Origin: Orychophragmus violaceus
Taxonomy: Eukaryota > Streptophyta > Magnoliopsida > Brassicales > Brassicaceae
DNA: 64,000 bases
Direction of reading: 5' to 3'
Assembly (NCBI GenBank): GCA_030180135.1
Contig: CM058230.1
Location: 23,086,067 to 23,150,066 of the forward strand
The translations under genes and the position numbers were made by a program. Under the pieces are notes generated by a model, which had not been told where the DNA came from, did no database searches, and was given only the letters and a program-made list of their open reading frames with translations. Positions 1-10,379 of this stretch are shown here, piece after piece (positions within the stretch are counted from its first letter, which is position 1; each line of letters begins with the position of its first letter).

Positions 1-966
1 CCCGCAGTGTCTGAAAATAGGAGTGAGAAGACTCCCTACTGTCTCCTTGCGCGCGCCTTCTTAAGGCTTCTTCTGCAGCTCGCAAAGGTGATGGGCAAAT
101 ATAGCTCCTAGGTTCACCTTCTCAGCTGGGTTTCTCACATCAGTACCCCTGAACTGCTCCCTCAGCCCTCTGAATAAAATCTCCATCTCGGTCTTGCGCA
201 TCTTGTTCGCCTCATGCTTGCACAATAAAGTGCGTCCCAAGATACGTAAGACATATCTGAGAACCGGATGCCTAACCTGAATCACTGGTGTAAGCCGTGA
301 GTGATATTGTCCACCTCCAATGTACTCCCAGAAATCACGAGCCTCTGGTGGTTCCCACGGAAGGGATAAATCGGTGCGTGGCTGCGTGGTGCTGAACCCG
401 TAGATCCTACAGATATCGAGAAGGGGCACTCGATACCTTGCTCCGAGACACATGAAAGTGAAGGTGCCTCCTTGGGCATTCCTGCTCTCTGGGTTTGGGT
501 ATACAACCCTGCACGTGGCAAGCAACTGCCTCACAAGCTCTGGGTACAAATCGTAAGGCTGCATTGGCATTGTCCCCAGACCAATACCTCTGCACAGCTC
601 CATCACCTTCTTGTCCATTCCGAGACTCTTGCAGGTTGAGTAATCAGCGAACTTTGTTGGCGCTATCTCCATACCACACCAACCATTATACAGCAAGGTA
701 TCGTATTCATCCCAGTACTCGTGTAGCGGCCTCTCTGTGAAGTCAACTGATTTTAGTATCCCCTTAATAGAACCGCTCCAGATGCGATCAGACTCAATCA
801 AAACTTTCTCTGGCCTTGGCCATGGCTGTCCTATGGTCGCATGAACCAAATTATACGGCTGTGGAGGATCTGATTCCCTGTGTAACCATTCCGGTGGCGG
901 AATGTATTGTCGTGAGGCGCTTGCAGCTTGTGCTCGTTTCTTGCGGGGTTGATTCCGGGTTGCCAT
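1..966 (-). pseudogene. Athila ORF1-family protein, one in-frame stop, runs off the window
   Basis: Belongs to the plant 'retrotransposon ORF-1' (ATHILA) family, whose function is unknown. The likely start is the ATG at 966-964, directly after a pyrimidine-rich TTTTGCAG splice acceptor, rather than the upstream Met at 990. The first ~302 residues are open, then a TAA stop lies at 63-61. The same frame continues past it to the window edge with family-like sequence (ending near TVGSLLTPIF), so this is a single nonsense change, not a natural C-terminus. The related but more broken copy in element D (50448-51855) aligns along most of its length, for example at the DYDxLxYNxWCG and PELVRQ blocks. 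The translation product is unlikely to be full length. Confidence 0.82.
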
Positions 967-1762
967 CTGCAAAACAGAAAATTTGAACAAATTAGTCTCG
1001 GCAACTCTCTGTTGAATCGTCGTGCAACGACCGTTGCACTAAGGTAGCGATCGTTGCAGGGCGATTCCGTGTAATCGAACATTTCCCCAGAATCGTCGAG
1101 TAACGACCGTTGCATCAAAGGCAGCGATCGTTGCAGGGCGATTCTGGCCGCAATCAACAGTCAACAAATTTCGTTCCAAATCATGCAATCTATCACACAG
1201 TCGGCAACAATATATCATCTAGCAACCTAAATCATACCTATTTGGGCATGCATTGATCAATTTCGGCTCAAAAATCTAACAATCTAGAACCCCTAAAAAC
1301 CCAATCTGAAAGCTTGAAAATTGAAGAACATTACCTTGATTTCTTGAGATATGGCTAAAGGAAATGGATTGGTCGGTTAAAAACGAGTGAAATAGAACTT
1401 GAAAACAGGAAATTTGATGGAGAAATGGTGTTTTTCGGGTAGAGGCTCGGAGTGTCGACCAAAGGAGTTTTGAGAAGAAAAAGAGAAAATAGGGTTTTAA
1501 GGTAACTTACCTGGTCGTGGCTGCAACGATCGTTGCAGGGCAGCAACGATCGATGCTGGTTGAATCTAATCGATTCCGGTTTAGCGACATGTACCTTAAT
1601 TTTCGATTAAGACCAATTGCAACGACCGTTGCACATGTGAGCAACGATCGTTACTCCTCTCCAGACTTGGTTCTGTATCTGATAAACTTAGTAAAAACAA
1701 ATAAAAACGTGAAATCCTAAGAAAAACACTAAATATGAAAAAGAAAAATAGTTAAACCTAAC

Positions 1763-1780
1763 AGTGGGTTGCCTCCCACT
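1763..1780 (-). other. Conserved hairpin after gag ORF (Athila A)
   Basis: On the minus strand AGTGGGAGGCAACCCACT forms a six-base stem with a six-base loop, 49 nt downstream of the gag stop codon. The hairpin and its flank (including an AGCGCT block) recur at 49772-49789 (D) and 62210-62227 (F), always just after the gag-derived ORF. Confidence 0.75.
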
Positions 1781-1828
1781 CAGCGCTTGTTTTAAGTCAT
1801 TAGCTTGACTTTTGGAAAGGGGTCAGAC

Positions 1829-3178
1829 TCATGGAGGTTTCAACAGAGACTTTGAGTGTCTCTGTGAATGCCTTATCATCCATGGTGGTGTGTAAGCAGT
1901 AGCAGCATGATGTCGTCCAAGGAACGTCGGGAGGAATGTAGGGTGAGATTGACACTTGGGTGTTTTAACGCTCTTTCCTTTATTCAAAACAGTGGAGTTA
2001 GGAGGCTTAAACTTAGAGGTTTTATGCTTTACCTTTGGCAAAGATTTGATGTTCGGGGCCTTTCGTTTATGAGTAGCTTTAGGTCTTGATGATGCTAGAA
2101 TAGGCTCTTGTGGAACCACCATCTTCTTGTCAACCACCAATGTGCGCTGAGCCATATTTGTAGATTTAACGGGAACTTTTGGGAATGGCAACGGAGGTTT
2201 GTAGGCTCCTTCCTTAGCAGGTTCTCGAGATTTGGGTGAAACTGGTTCCTTTCGGGATGCAACGATCGGTGCGTGTGATGCAACGATCGGTGCTGTCGTC
2301 TCAACTCGGGTTTCAACTGTAGTCTCGGGTTTATATGTTTCTTGGTCCATTCCAGCCGTCTCAGACTCAGATTTCTCTTCTTGGCTTGGTCCTGCTTCAA
2401 TCTGGACTATCCAAGTCAAAAGATCCATGTCAATCTCTGCTGAGTCAGGTGCATCGAAGCTTTCGAGCTCTGGTAATTCAACATCGAATCCCCCTCTGTC
2501 TTCCACAAATTCCACAGCTTTAACTGCTAGACATGATCCATGATCCATTTGTGCATGATCCTGAGTGAGGATGTTGTTGTCAGGAGCTTCATGAGAATCC
2601 TTTGTTGGAGTAGAACTTGGAATTTGATCCATCTGTGTGTCCAGCTGCTTTACACGAATGCTCAAGGATTCAAATTTCTCATTCAAATTTGTGTACAGGT
2701 TCTCTAGCTTCGAGCTGAAAGAAGTTGAGTTCTGTTGTTGCCTTTCAATTGTTTGCTCTAACATCATCTCCAGTTTGCTCCTTTGTGTAGGTGATGCTAG
2801 GTTGGAAGTATAATTATGGTCTCCTGATTCTAGGGCGTGCCTAGAACCCTGTCTTTGCTGATGTTCCAAGGTATGTCTATAAGAGTCGGCTCCAACCATG
2901 TAGCGTACCTCTGCAAACTTATCAGTGTTTGCCTCTGCTCGGAGCTGTCTCTCCCTAAGTAAGATGTCGTGGATGTCATCTATCTTATGTTGCATTTCAG
3001 CTACTTGCCCAACCAATACATGGTAATCTGGTAAGATGGGGTTTCCTTCCCCATCTATATTCTGACCTTTTGCGTTGCATATGTGACCCTCTTGGTCTCG
3101 TAGAACGCCGTTTTCACCGCGAATTAAAATCACAGGTTCCATGGCGCGGAACCTATTGAACGTCTCAGATCTCAGCAT
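1829..3178 (-). CDS. Gag-derived ORF of Athila A lacking the capsid domain
   Basis: A 449-aa open frame. Its first ~45 residues match the N-terminal Gag leader of element D, and its end (PWM..SQRHSKSLLKPP) matches the C-termini of the gag ORFs in D and F. The central retrotransposon capsid domain and the protease-like region of D are missing and replaced by a coiled-coil-rich stretch, so this is an internally deleted Gag. It contains one motif pair, encoding the repeated PIVAS. The alternative start MEPVIL lies 12 codons in. It may still be translated; no enzymatic function is expected. Confidence 0.7.
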   Translation of the reverse strand: MLRSETFNRFRAMEPVILIRGENGVLRDQEGHICNAKGQNIDGEGNPILPDYHVLVGQVAEMQHKIDDIHDILLRERQLRAEANTDKFAEVRYMVGADSYRHTLEHQQRQGSRHALESGDHNYTSNLASPTQRSKLEMMLEQTIERQQQNSTSFSSKLENLYTNLNEKFESLSIRVKQLDTQMDQIPSSTPTKDSHEAPDNNILTQDHAQMDHGSCLAVKAVEFVEDRGGFDVELPELESFDAPDSAEIDMDLLTWIVQIEAGPSQEEKSESETAGMDQETYKPETTVETRVETTAPIVASHAPIVASRKEPVSPKSREPAKEGAYKPPLPFPKVPVKSTNMAQRTLVVDKKMVVPQEPILASSRPKATHKRKAPNIKSLPKVKHKTSKFKPPNSTVLNKGKSVKTPKCQSHPTFLPTFLGRHHAATAYTPPWMIRHSQRHSKSLLKPP

Positions 3179-3336
3179 CGCTGTCTTCGCCTAGTGTCGA
3201 TCGTTGCAAGGCGAGCAACGATCGATGCAGAGCGATTTCCTGAAATCCCAAAAATCAAAAACGTGAGTAATCAAGAAAACTAAAAAGAATGCTTAGTCTA
3301 AATCCTAGTACTAAATCTATCGGTGAACTCAAAGAG

Positions 3337-3354
3337 TCCCCGGCAACGGCGCCA
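3337..3354 (-). promoter_or_regulatory. Primer-binding site, tRNA-Asp type (Athila A)
   Basis: The minus strand reads TGGCGCCGTTGCCGGGGA just inside the 5' LTR. This is the complement of a plant tRNA-Asp 3' end and is standard for Athila elements. The same site is at 39161-39178 in D and is missing from F. Confidence 0.92.
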
Positions 3355-3360
3355 AAAACT

Positions 3361-4540
3361 TGATAGGTGTATAGTTTTCCCTATTCTACTGCAAGTGCAC
3401 AGTTAATGCAATCGTAGTATATAAGGTATCGAATCCCATGAGGACTCTCAGTCACACAATAGATTATTAGTAATTCGGATTAAATTAAGCGAAGCAGATG
3501 TGAAAGCAGTAAACGAAATATCAAAGCGAATTAAGTGAGTTTGTAAGCAAGAGGGCAAAGCGTTAGGTATCAGGAGTTCTCAGGAAATCAGGAACGCAAG
3601 CAATCAATCAATCAGGATCCAATCAATAACTGTTCTAGAACTCAAAACACAGATATAGAATTAACCAAATTCCTTTGCGATAATTCTCTAAGTCTAAGTG
3701 CAGCAAACCAAACTTCCGTTTGCGAGAACTAACAGATTAAACTAGCATTAATTCCAGGTTTGATATGTTCACAATTAACCTAGACCAAACTTCCGTTTGC
3801 GAATAGTTTAATTGCTTATCTAAGTTCTTTCTAGTTAAATTAACCAACTTCCGCTGAATTAATCAACCTAACATCATAATTCTGATTAGCTACTTCAGAT
3901 TAAGCATTAAGAACAACTTAGATAAAGAACTGGCAGATATAAATCCTTATTAACTAATTAGAACTGTAATTCTCTGAAATCCCTTATGAGAATCCTTCAA
4001 CCTAACAGGTGATCTACTCAGACATGTTCATCGAGACAGAAAACATCATAAGTAGAAAACCAAATATCATAAAAACAGAATAATCAACAGGGGTTCGAAA
4101 TCAAGTCTCTTTCGAGAACAAAACCAGCCCCTAAAATCTCCTAAGAGAATAAAACTTAGTTATCTCTGCTTAGCCTAAACAATGGCTTAAAAACTCTATT
4201 TATAACCTAAAACACGAATTGGGGCTTCTTTGTAAATATCAGAAACTTCTGGGCAAAACTGCAATTTCTTCATTCTTTATTAAACCGTCGTTTGGCCCAT
4301 CTCGCTGGTGCAACGATCGTTGCCATAAGTGTGACGATCGATGCAGCTCGGGAATATCAACAGTGAACTTGATCTCTCGGCCAAATACTCCAATTAGCTC
4401 CAGAAAATGCTATAATCACCAAATATGCTCCAAATGTGCTTGTACCTAATAAATACCTGAAAAGACTCTAAAACATAGTAAAAGACTCGATAAATGACAC
4501 ATATACCATGTTTAAAATCCCTAAAATCCATGGTATATCA
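3361..4540 (-). repeat. 5' LTR of Athila A
   Basis: 1180 bp bounded by TGATA...TATCA and followed inside by the primer-binding site. It resembles the LTRs at 59770-60929 and 63863-64000 along its length (for example the 'ctgcaagtgcac' block near its inner end). It carries one CGATCG-type motif pair. Confidence 0.9.
4197..4204 (-). promoter_or_regulatory. TATA box candidate in Athila A LTR
   Basis: TATAAATA on the minus strand, about 340 nt inside the upstream edge of the LTR, the usual position for the element's RNA polymerase II promoter. Confidence 0.55.
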
Positions 4541-5030
4541 TGTCACTGCGGTAAAGGCGTCGTCATTCTCACGTCTAAAACGAAAGACAACCCAGGAAGA
4601 CCATTCTTCAGATGTTCAACCATGAAAGATGTAAGCATATTGTCAAATAATTTGTGGATAATGATTTATGCTCTGTTTTTTTTGCTTATAATTCACTTCA
4701 TATTGCTTTTGTTTTTAAACTCAAAAACATTTGTTCAAATGGGTGGAGGATAGCATGTATGAGGAAGTCAATGATGCGTTGCCCAAAATCTCGAGTATTG
4801 AAATTGAGATTGAGAAAGCCAAATCCGAGATTCGTTTCGAAATTGAAGCCTTAAAGTGTAGGATACATGACTTGGAGGAAGACGCATTAGTGACAAAAAG
4901 AGACCTCAACAAGGGGAGAGTGATGATCAAATGTTGTTGTGTTGGGCTCATTTGTGTTACTATCATTGCTATTGTGATGGGAACACTTGTTAAGGCAAAG
5001 AAGCATAAATTCGAGCTTGGTTCTATGTAG
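4508..5030 (+). pseudogene. GRF zinc-finger/coiled-coil/membrane protein gene cut at its 5' end by Athila A
   Basis: The first exon piece (from 4541) encodes the start of a GRF-type zinc finger (CHCGK...NPGRPFFRC). A GT donor follows at 4631. The second piece resumes at FKWVED (about 4730) and encodes a charged coiled coil ending in a hydrophobic segment (about VGLICVTIIAIVMGTLV) and a short basic tail, stop at 5030. This matches the small plant GRF zinc-finger proteins in which the coiled coil precedes a C-terminal membrane anchor. Two defects are visible. Everything upstream of 4541 is replaced by the LTR, which supplies an in-frame ATG at 4508. No AG acceptor is present just before the second exon. 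A spliced normal product therefore looks impossible. Confidence 0.7.
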
Positions 5031-5407
5031 TTCGTGGTTATATTGTTGGTTATTGTCGTTGTCGTTGTCTTTGTATGTTTTCGTTGTCTTTGTATGTAAC
5101 GTATGTTTAAAACGTGAAACGTATGGTTAGTGATCAAGATATCAAATTCACTTAATTTTACAGTCTTACAGAGTACAAGAAGAAAATTAATGGATATAAG
5201 GACTTTAATACCCCATATTGAGTCAAGTAAAAGAACTTTAATGCCCTGTTTGTACATGAAGCATTTGTAATGATGAGATGTGACTGTTCGCCAGCTTCGA
5301 AGAGACTCACTCATTGACTGTCCCCTGCATGCGTGAAATGGGGCATTAAACGGCTCCATTAACTTGATTTGACAATATTAATGACTAGTTTTACTTGTTG
5401 TGCCAAT

Positions 5408-5526
5408 TATACCAGTTTTACAGGTTGTACCAGTTGTACCAGTTATACCAGTTATACCAGTTATACCAGTTCTACCAGTTCTACCAGTTATACCAGTTCT
5501 ACCAGTTCTACCAGTTGTCTCCAGTT
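5408..5526 (+). repeat. 9-bp minisatellite
   Basis: About 13 tandem copies of a 9-bp unit TAYACCAGT with variants at the first three bases, ending in a slightly longer degenerate unit. The unit is divisible by three, so open frames of repeated T-S-Y or Y-Q-F type arise here; these are artefacts of the repeat. Confidence 0.92.
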
Positions 5527-6310
5527 CTCCTGCAACACAAATTCCAATTTGAATCGATTTCCGCGGCCAATATTACCGATGGGAGTACATTTCTACTCAA
5601 TTGCAAGTCCCAATGGTGACGAAGCACGACGGAGCCGGCGAATGGTGGTCGGAGATGCGAGGCGACGGCGCCGACGAGCAAAACCCGGTTGATGCGAGAC
5701 GAGGAGGCTATGCTCGGAGGCGAGGTTCGGAGGCGAGGCTCGGGATTCTTTTTTTTTTTCATAAACCAAATCCATCCAATTATCATTTTTAAATCCCAAC
5801 CATTTAACCAGGATCCATAAACCGAGGGTAAAAGGGTCAAACTACATTTCATTAAAGTGGGAAGGGTATGAGAGATTAGTTTGGGGTAGTCTGGATTTTT
5901 TTTAGACCCATAAGGGTATAAGAGAAGTTGACCCGCAGCAAAATCAAATCGATCTCGGGTGGAGATTGGGTTAGTTTTTGGGCCAACTGTGTTAAAAAGC
6001 TAAGCCCAACTGGAGATTTCAATTTGCATCTAAGATATTTCTTCAAAAAGGAAAAGATTTCTTGATCAAATTGCTTTTTCTTGTCTCTTCTTCCAAAATC
6101 TTATGTTTTGTATATGCCATTGTAATAGTGCTTAACTCTAGTCCTCTTCGGAATTCAATGTCAAATTTTATTTCTCTTAGGATTCAAATATCTTGTCAAA
6201 GCTAGCGAAACATTAATGTTTTTCTTTTGTTGTTGTTGGAATTGTTACATTTAAGTGCTAAATCTGAGTCTAACTATATTTGACATATATATATAGTTGT
6301 TGAATTGTTG
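5527..6310. other. Intergenic stretch, no gene seen
   Basis: The first ~230 bases are GC-richer and include Arg/Gly-coding purine runs without a convincing gene. A T tract lies at about 5750. The remainder is AT-rich with no recognisable gene, LTR or TIR. Confidence 0.5.
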
Positions 6311-6320
6311 CAGGAGAGAC

Positions 6321-7404
6321 GAGAAAATGATCATTCAATTCACGAACTTTTCGGTCAAAGCCAAAATATACACGAACTTTAAAAACAACTAAAAAAAGCA
6401 TGAACAAAATTTGACTTTCTAAATTAAATACAAACTTATCGTTGACGGGCCGTTTTAAATACGGCGTTTTGGTGCAAGGTGCTACAAGTCGGTAGAGTCT
6501 GATATAAATAAAGTAGACCTTAACTCGCCACTGTGCCACCAAGCTCTCTTCGGATATAAATAAATAATAATCTTATTTAACTTATACCTAGTGCATTTTT
6601 AAATTAAAATGCTAATTACAATTAATAATTTAAATGGTAATCATTATAATAATTAAAAAAATACAATTTTAAAGATAACTTTAAAAAAGAAAAGATTATT
6701 TTATATAACTTTTTTATTTGAAGGATACTTATAAATAAATTTTAAATAACTTTTTATATAACTTTTTTTATTTAAAGGATACTTATATTTTTTATTTATT
6801 TGAAGGATACTTATAAATTATAAATTATACTTATAAATACGATACTTAAAATAAACATTAAACAAAACCAAATCATATATTAGCCAAATAAATTATATAA
6901 GTATACTTCAAATAAAAAAATTATATAAGAAGTTATATAAATCAAAGAAAAGATTGTTTAAAAGTTATTTATAAGTATCTTTCAAATAAAAAAGTTATAT
7001 AAAACAATCTTTTCTTTTTCAAAGTTATCTTTAAAATAGTATTTTTTTAATTATTATAATGATTACTATTTAAATTATTAATTGTAATTAGCATTTTAAT
7101 TCAAAAACGCACTCGGTTTAAGTTAAATAACATTATTATTTACTTATATCCGAAGAGAGCTTGGTGGCACAGTGGCGAGTCAAGATCTATTTTAAGCTAA
7201 GGATCTTAGGTTCGAGTCCTACCAACATCTTTTTTTCTTTTTTTTACCTTGCACCAAAATGACGTATTTAAAACGGCCAGTCAACGATAAGTTTGTATTT
7301 AATTTAGAAAGTCAAATTTTGTTCATGCTTTTTTGGTGTGTTTTAAAGTTCGTGTATATTTTGGCTTTGACCGAAAAGTTCGTGAATTGAATGACCATTT
7401 TCTC
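6321..7404. mobile_element. Long-TIR foldback MITE, Mutator-like
   Basis: Two inverted arms of roughly 500 bp, starting GAGAAAATG and ending CATTTTCTC, almost back to back, so the 1084-bp element can fold on itself. It is flanked by an exact 10-bp direct repeat, CAGGAGAGAC, at 6311-6320 and 7405-7414. TSD length, the long TIRs and the terminal G are typical of the Mutator superfamily. No transposase is encoded. Both arms contain a tRNA-like block (see 7153-7230). Confidence 0.85.
7153..7230 (+). other. tRNA-like segment with pol III A and B boxes inside the foldback
   Basis: Contains an A-box-like TGGCACAGTGGCGAGT and a B-box-like GGTTCGAGTCC about 45 nt apart, followed by a T tract that could stop pol III. 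A cloverleaf is not convincing, so this is a tRNA-derived relic or captured SINE head rather than a tRNA gene. The opposite arm (6481-6550) keeps the A-box side but not the B box. Confidence 0.55.
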
Positions 7405-7414
7405 CAGGAGAGAC

Positions 7415-9251
7415 TGAGTTTAACCCTGATGGGAAGTAGCAGTTTGAAACGCGCAAGCAGGAGAAACATGTCATGTTTGTTTGACAATTTTATCGCAAGT
7501 GATTGCAACTGCGATTGTGATCACGACGGCAATTACTAAATCATAAAAGGTTCGTTTATAGAATAATCGCTGCAATTAGTCATGAAATTGTTTATTTTAC
7601 TATTGTGTAGCTAATTACTGTGATTGATCCTAAAGTTGTTTGTTTGACAATCACACGACTAATCGTTATGATTAATTGCGAGAACTAAATCTGCGACCGA
7701 TCGCCATATGCTATGCTTAGTAAACAAACAAGATCTAACCGCAGTTGCATGGATGAATGCTACACGAACAGGACTGCATGTGTCGGAAATATTCCCAAAG
7801 TTCATATTCAAGCAATGTCGCCAGTGCACCACAATTGTCAACTCGTAGTAACGAAACCGAGGTATATATATATATATATATATTCGATAATAAATTAATA
7901 AAATTATTTAATTTTGAGTTAGACCATTTCAAATATAACACAACTCGATAAAATAATAAAATAATACATATTTTTAAAAAATTATGTAAATATAGGTTTC
8001 ATAAATACTATAAATTAATAAATAGCATATAAAAACTTATGCAAATATATATAATCTACTACAATTTGAATCTTGTTAATTATTTTTTCTTAAATTTGAA
8101 ATCCTTTGGAATTCATTTAATCTTTTATTGTATAAAAAAAAATTGATGTCTTATGCAACTGTATTTTAAAAATTGTAAAGAATTCTAGACGCGATAATTT
8201 ATTTTTTACGCGACTGCTTCCAAACATATCATAATCTCAAATTTAAGTTCATCATCAACATTAAAGGCAAGAGTATGAAACATGTTATATGCTAAAGAAA
8301 TAAGATTAAAACTAAATTCTCTATGACCAAAAAAAACTCAATGATCTTTAGTACAAACTTGTTTGTCTATATTAATCAATGTGATGATATAAACATGTGA
8401 GATGTTCAATATTTTAAATTTCGTATTCAAAAAAGTAAAGAAAACAAACAAATAAATAAAAATATAAACAATGTGAAAATATAAAAATAATCATGTAAAA
8501 TAAATTTTAAACAAAAATAAATATAGAAAATATATATTTAGTGAAAACTACTTATTTTAAATAAAAATATTTATTTAGTGAAAACTACTTATTTTAAATA
8601 AAAAATATTTAAAAAATATTTCATTCAAATTATTTATCTATCTATAAATTAATAAAATATCAATTCTCAACATTATTAACTTATAAATTTTTTAGTGTAT
8701 ATGTTTATGAGCATAACGAAATGGTGCATATTGATCACTCATTTAATCATCGTTTTCACATCAATTTCAGGTTTATCCGATCTGTCTGGTAAACACAAAG
8801 AAAAAGTTGCTAAAAAAAAACACGAAGAACACAAAGAAGATGACATTCAACTGTGAACATCAGCTTGCCATGAATGTGGAGAAAACATTCCACGTCTCTA
8901 TTACGTATCAAGCTTTATTAAAGAATGGTTTATCTTTCAACAGATCATCATCGGACCACTACGTGAACGAAACCCGTTGTGTTCTGAGTTTTTTCACCAA
9001 TGTTTCTACCTCCAAAGGAAATCAAATTTGAGTGGTTTTTCATTTATTCTTTCTGTACATAATTTTTGGCACTGATTGGTAACGTGGAATGGCGAAATCG
9101 CGTTTAAAAACGTCATTCCGCAAAAAAAATAGTCAATCATAAAAACTTGTGTAATAAAGAAAAAAAAAACGCGAAAACGCAGATCTGCGTTTTCGCAAAA
9201 AAAAAAAAAAAAAAAAATTCATTACACGAAAAAGTAAGATTTGTATATTAA
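7415..9251. other. AT-rich intergenic DNA, no gene seen
   Basis: Contains a TA microsatellite at about 7862-7882, a short AT-rich tandem duplication at about 8534-8605, A tracts and the palindrome at 9171-9196. No protein-coding feature is supported. Short open frames here lack family resemblance. Confidence 0.5.
9171..9196. repeat. Perfect 26-bp palindrome between A tracts
   Basis: The half-site GCGAAAACGCAGA is followed directly by its reverse complement, with A runs on both sides. It shares the 'cgaaatcgcg / aaaacgc' vocabulary of the flanks at 9080-9120 and 12700-12800, suggesting all belong to one older palindromic element split by the Helitron. Confidence 0.8.
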
Positions 9252-9262
9252 TTAGGGGATTT

Positions 9263-9277
9263 CCGCGCTTCGCGCGG
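9263..9277 (-). other. Helitron 3' hairpin
   Basis: CCGCGC-GAA-GCGCGG, a six-pair GC stem with a three-base loop, 11 nt before the CTAA terminus. This is the structure associated with termination of Helitron rolling-circle replication. Confidence 0.85.
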
Positions 9278-10379
9278 ATTGTTGTTGCATATTTTTACTC
9301 TCAAATTTTCTTTTGCTTTTCGATTTTCATCATGGTTTCTTTCTAACATTTTGATCTCGTTCGTTATCTGATTTTCAAATCGTGTTTAAACTATTGTTGT
9401 TACATATTTCATTTTCTTTTCTTTTTAATAAAAAAATTGTTAGTTTTTACATTTATCTTTACTTATATCGAATCGACCTTTAATATAATTACAGAGAATT
9501 AATATTCTTGACCTTAAAAAATTAACAAAAATATTTTAATACCCTCTATAATTATCTCTTTCATTTTTGTTTCTAAATTAGCCATTCTCTTGTTTTATAG
9601 TGTGTGTTATCTTTTATCTATTAAATCCAATTCTGAAACCTCACTAAGTTTATGTATTTCATTTTTCTTTTTTCATATCCATTAACAGGGGGATTTCCCC
9701 CATATTTTTGTTATATGTAGCTTGTTCGTGTTTTTGATATTCTTATATTGTCAGTAATTTTTTATTTTATTTGTTATTTAACCGTCTTTTAAAAAAACTA
9801 CATATAAAATTGTAGTAATCATGAAACTTATTATGTTTCTATTACGTTCTTTAAACCCCTATTTTAATGGTTTAATACATTGTTGGTTTAGCCCATTAAA
9901 TTTTGTTTTAGTTTTTAGTTTTTTTTTTTTTTTTTAGTTTATTGTATATCATATTTTAGTAGGGTTGTCATTTGCATATTTAAAAAATTTAACTTTTATT
10001 TTGGATTAGTTTGTACATGTACTTAGTCTATTGGGGTTGCTTAATGTACTCATCTATATCTTCTAATTCTAGTTTCGAAAATTATATACTCATAATTGTC
10101 ACGTGCCCGTGCCCAATCTTCTGCACCTCATAGTATTTAGTTGCAGCGTCGCTCTCTTGGTTTTCCTTACATTTCAAGATGTGGTTTGTTATAATACATC
10201 AAGTATGTGAAGCAAAAATGTTATATTTGGTAGGAATAATTTCCATTGGTACCGTTGGAAAAGAGAGTTGGTAGCTTGCACGCTTCCGTCAAACTTTGTC
10301 ACATAAGTTGCATTGAGGTACAAATTACATTGGAAAAAAATGATATGATTTGAGTTTTATAGGTGGTTGTAATACATGT

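Larger units (their letters stand above)
1024..4345. repeat. Seven paired CGATCG-type motifs in Athila A
   Basis: Pairs of ~12-15-nt motifs lie at 1024-1038/1047-1058, 1101-1114/1124-1135, 1523-1537/1543-1556, 1619-1633/1641-1653, 2259-2272/2280-2293, 3195-3208/3215-3229 and 4310-4323/4332-4345. The typical form is GCAACGATCGTTGC, itself palindromic. Arms are separated by 5-9 nt. The pair near 2260 is inside the gag-derived ORF and the last is inside the LTR. Function unknown; see findings. Confidence 0.85.
1..4540 (-). mobile_element. Athila-type LTR retrotransposon A, left-truncated by the window
   Basis: Minus-strand Ty3/gypsy element of the Athila lineage. Read leftward it has a 5' LTR (4540-3361), a tRNA-Asp primer-binding site, a gag-derived ORF, a conserved hairpin and an Athila ORF1 relic; the 3' LTR lies outside the window. 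No reverse transcriptase or integrase is visible, so this copy could not mobilise itself. Its right edge abuts a GRF zinc-finger gene. The assignment rests on the primer site and on the Athila ORF1 family similarity. Confidence 0.88.

Noticed and set aside
5369..5692. Open frames with repeated T-S-Y or Y-Q-F
   Set aside because: Translation of the 9-bp minisatellite; no start context or family support.
7153..7230. Functional tRNA gene
   Set aside because: A and B boxes are present but no convincing cloverleaf or anticodon stem; it lies in a MITE arm.
8807..9031. 74-aa plus-strand frame as a small gene
   Set aside because: No recognisable family, AT-rich surroundings, no supporting exon structure.
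9263..9277. Rho-independent-type terminator
   Set aside because: The GC hairpin sits 11 nt before a CTAA end in plant DNA and is explained as the Helitron 3' hairpin.
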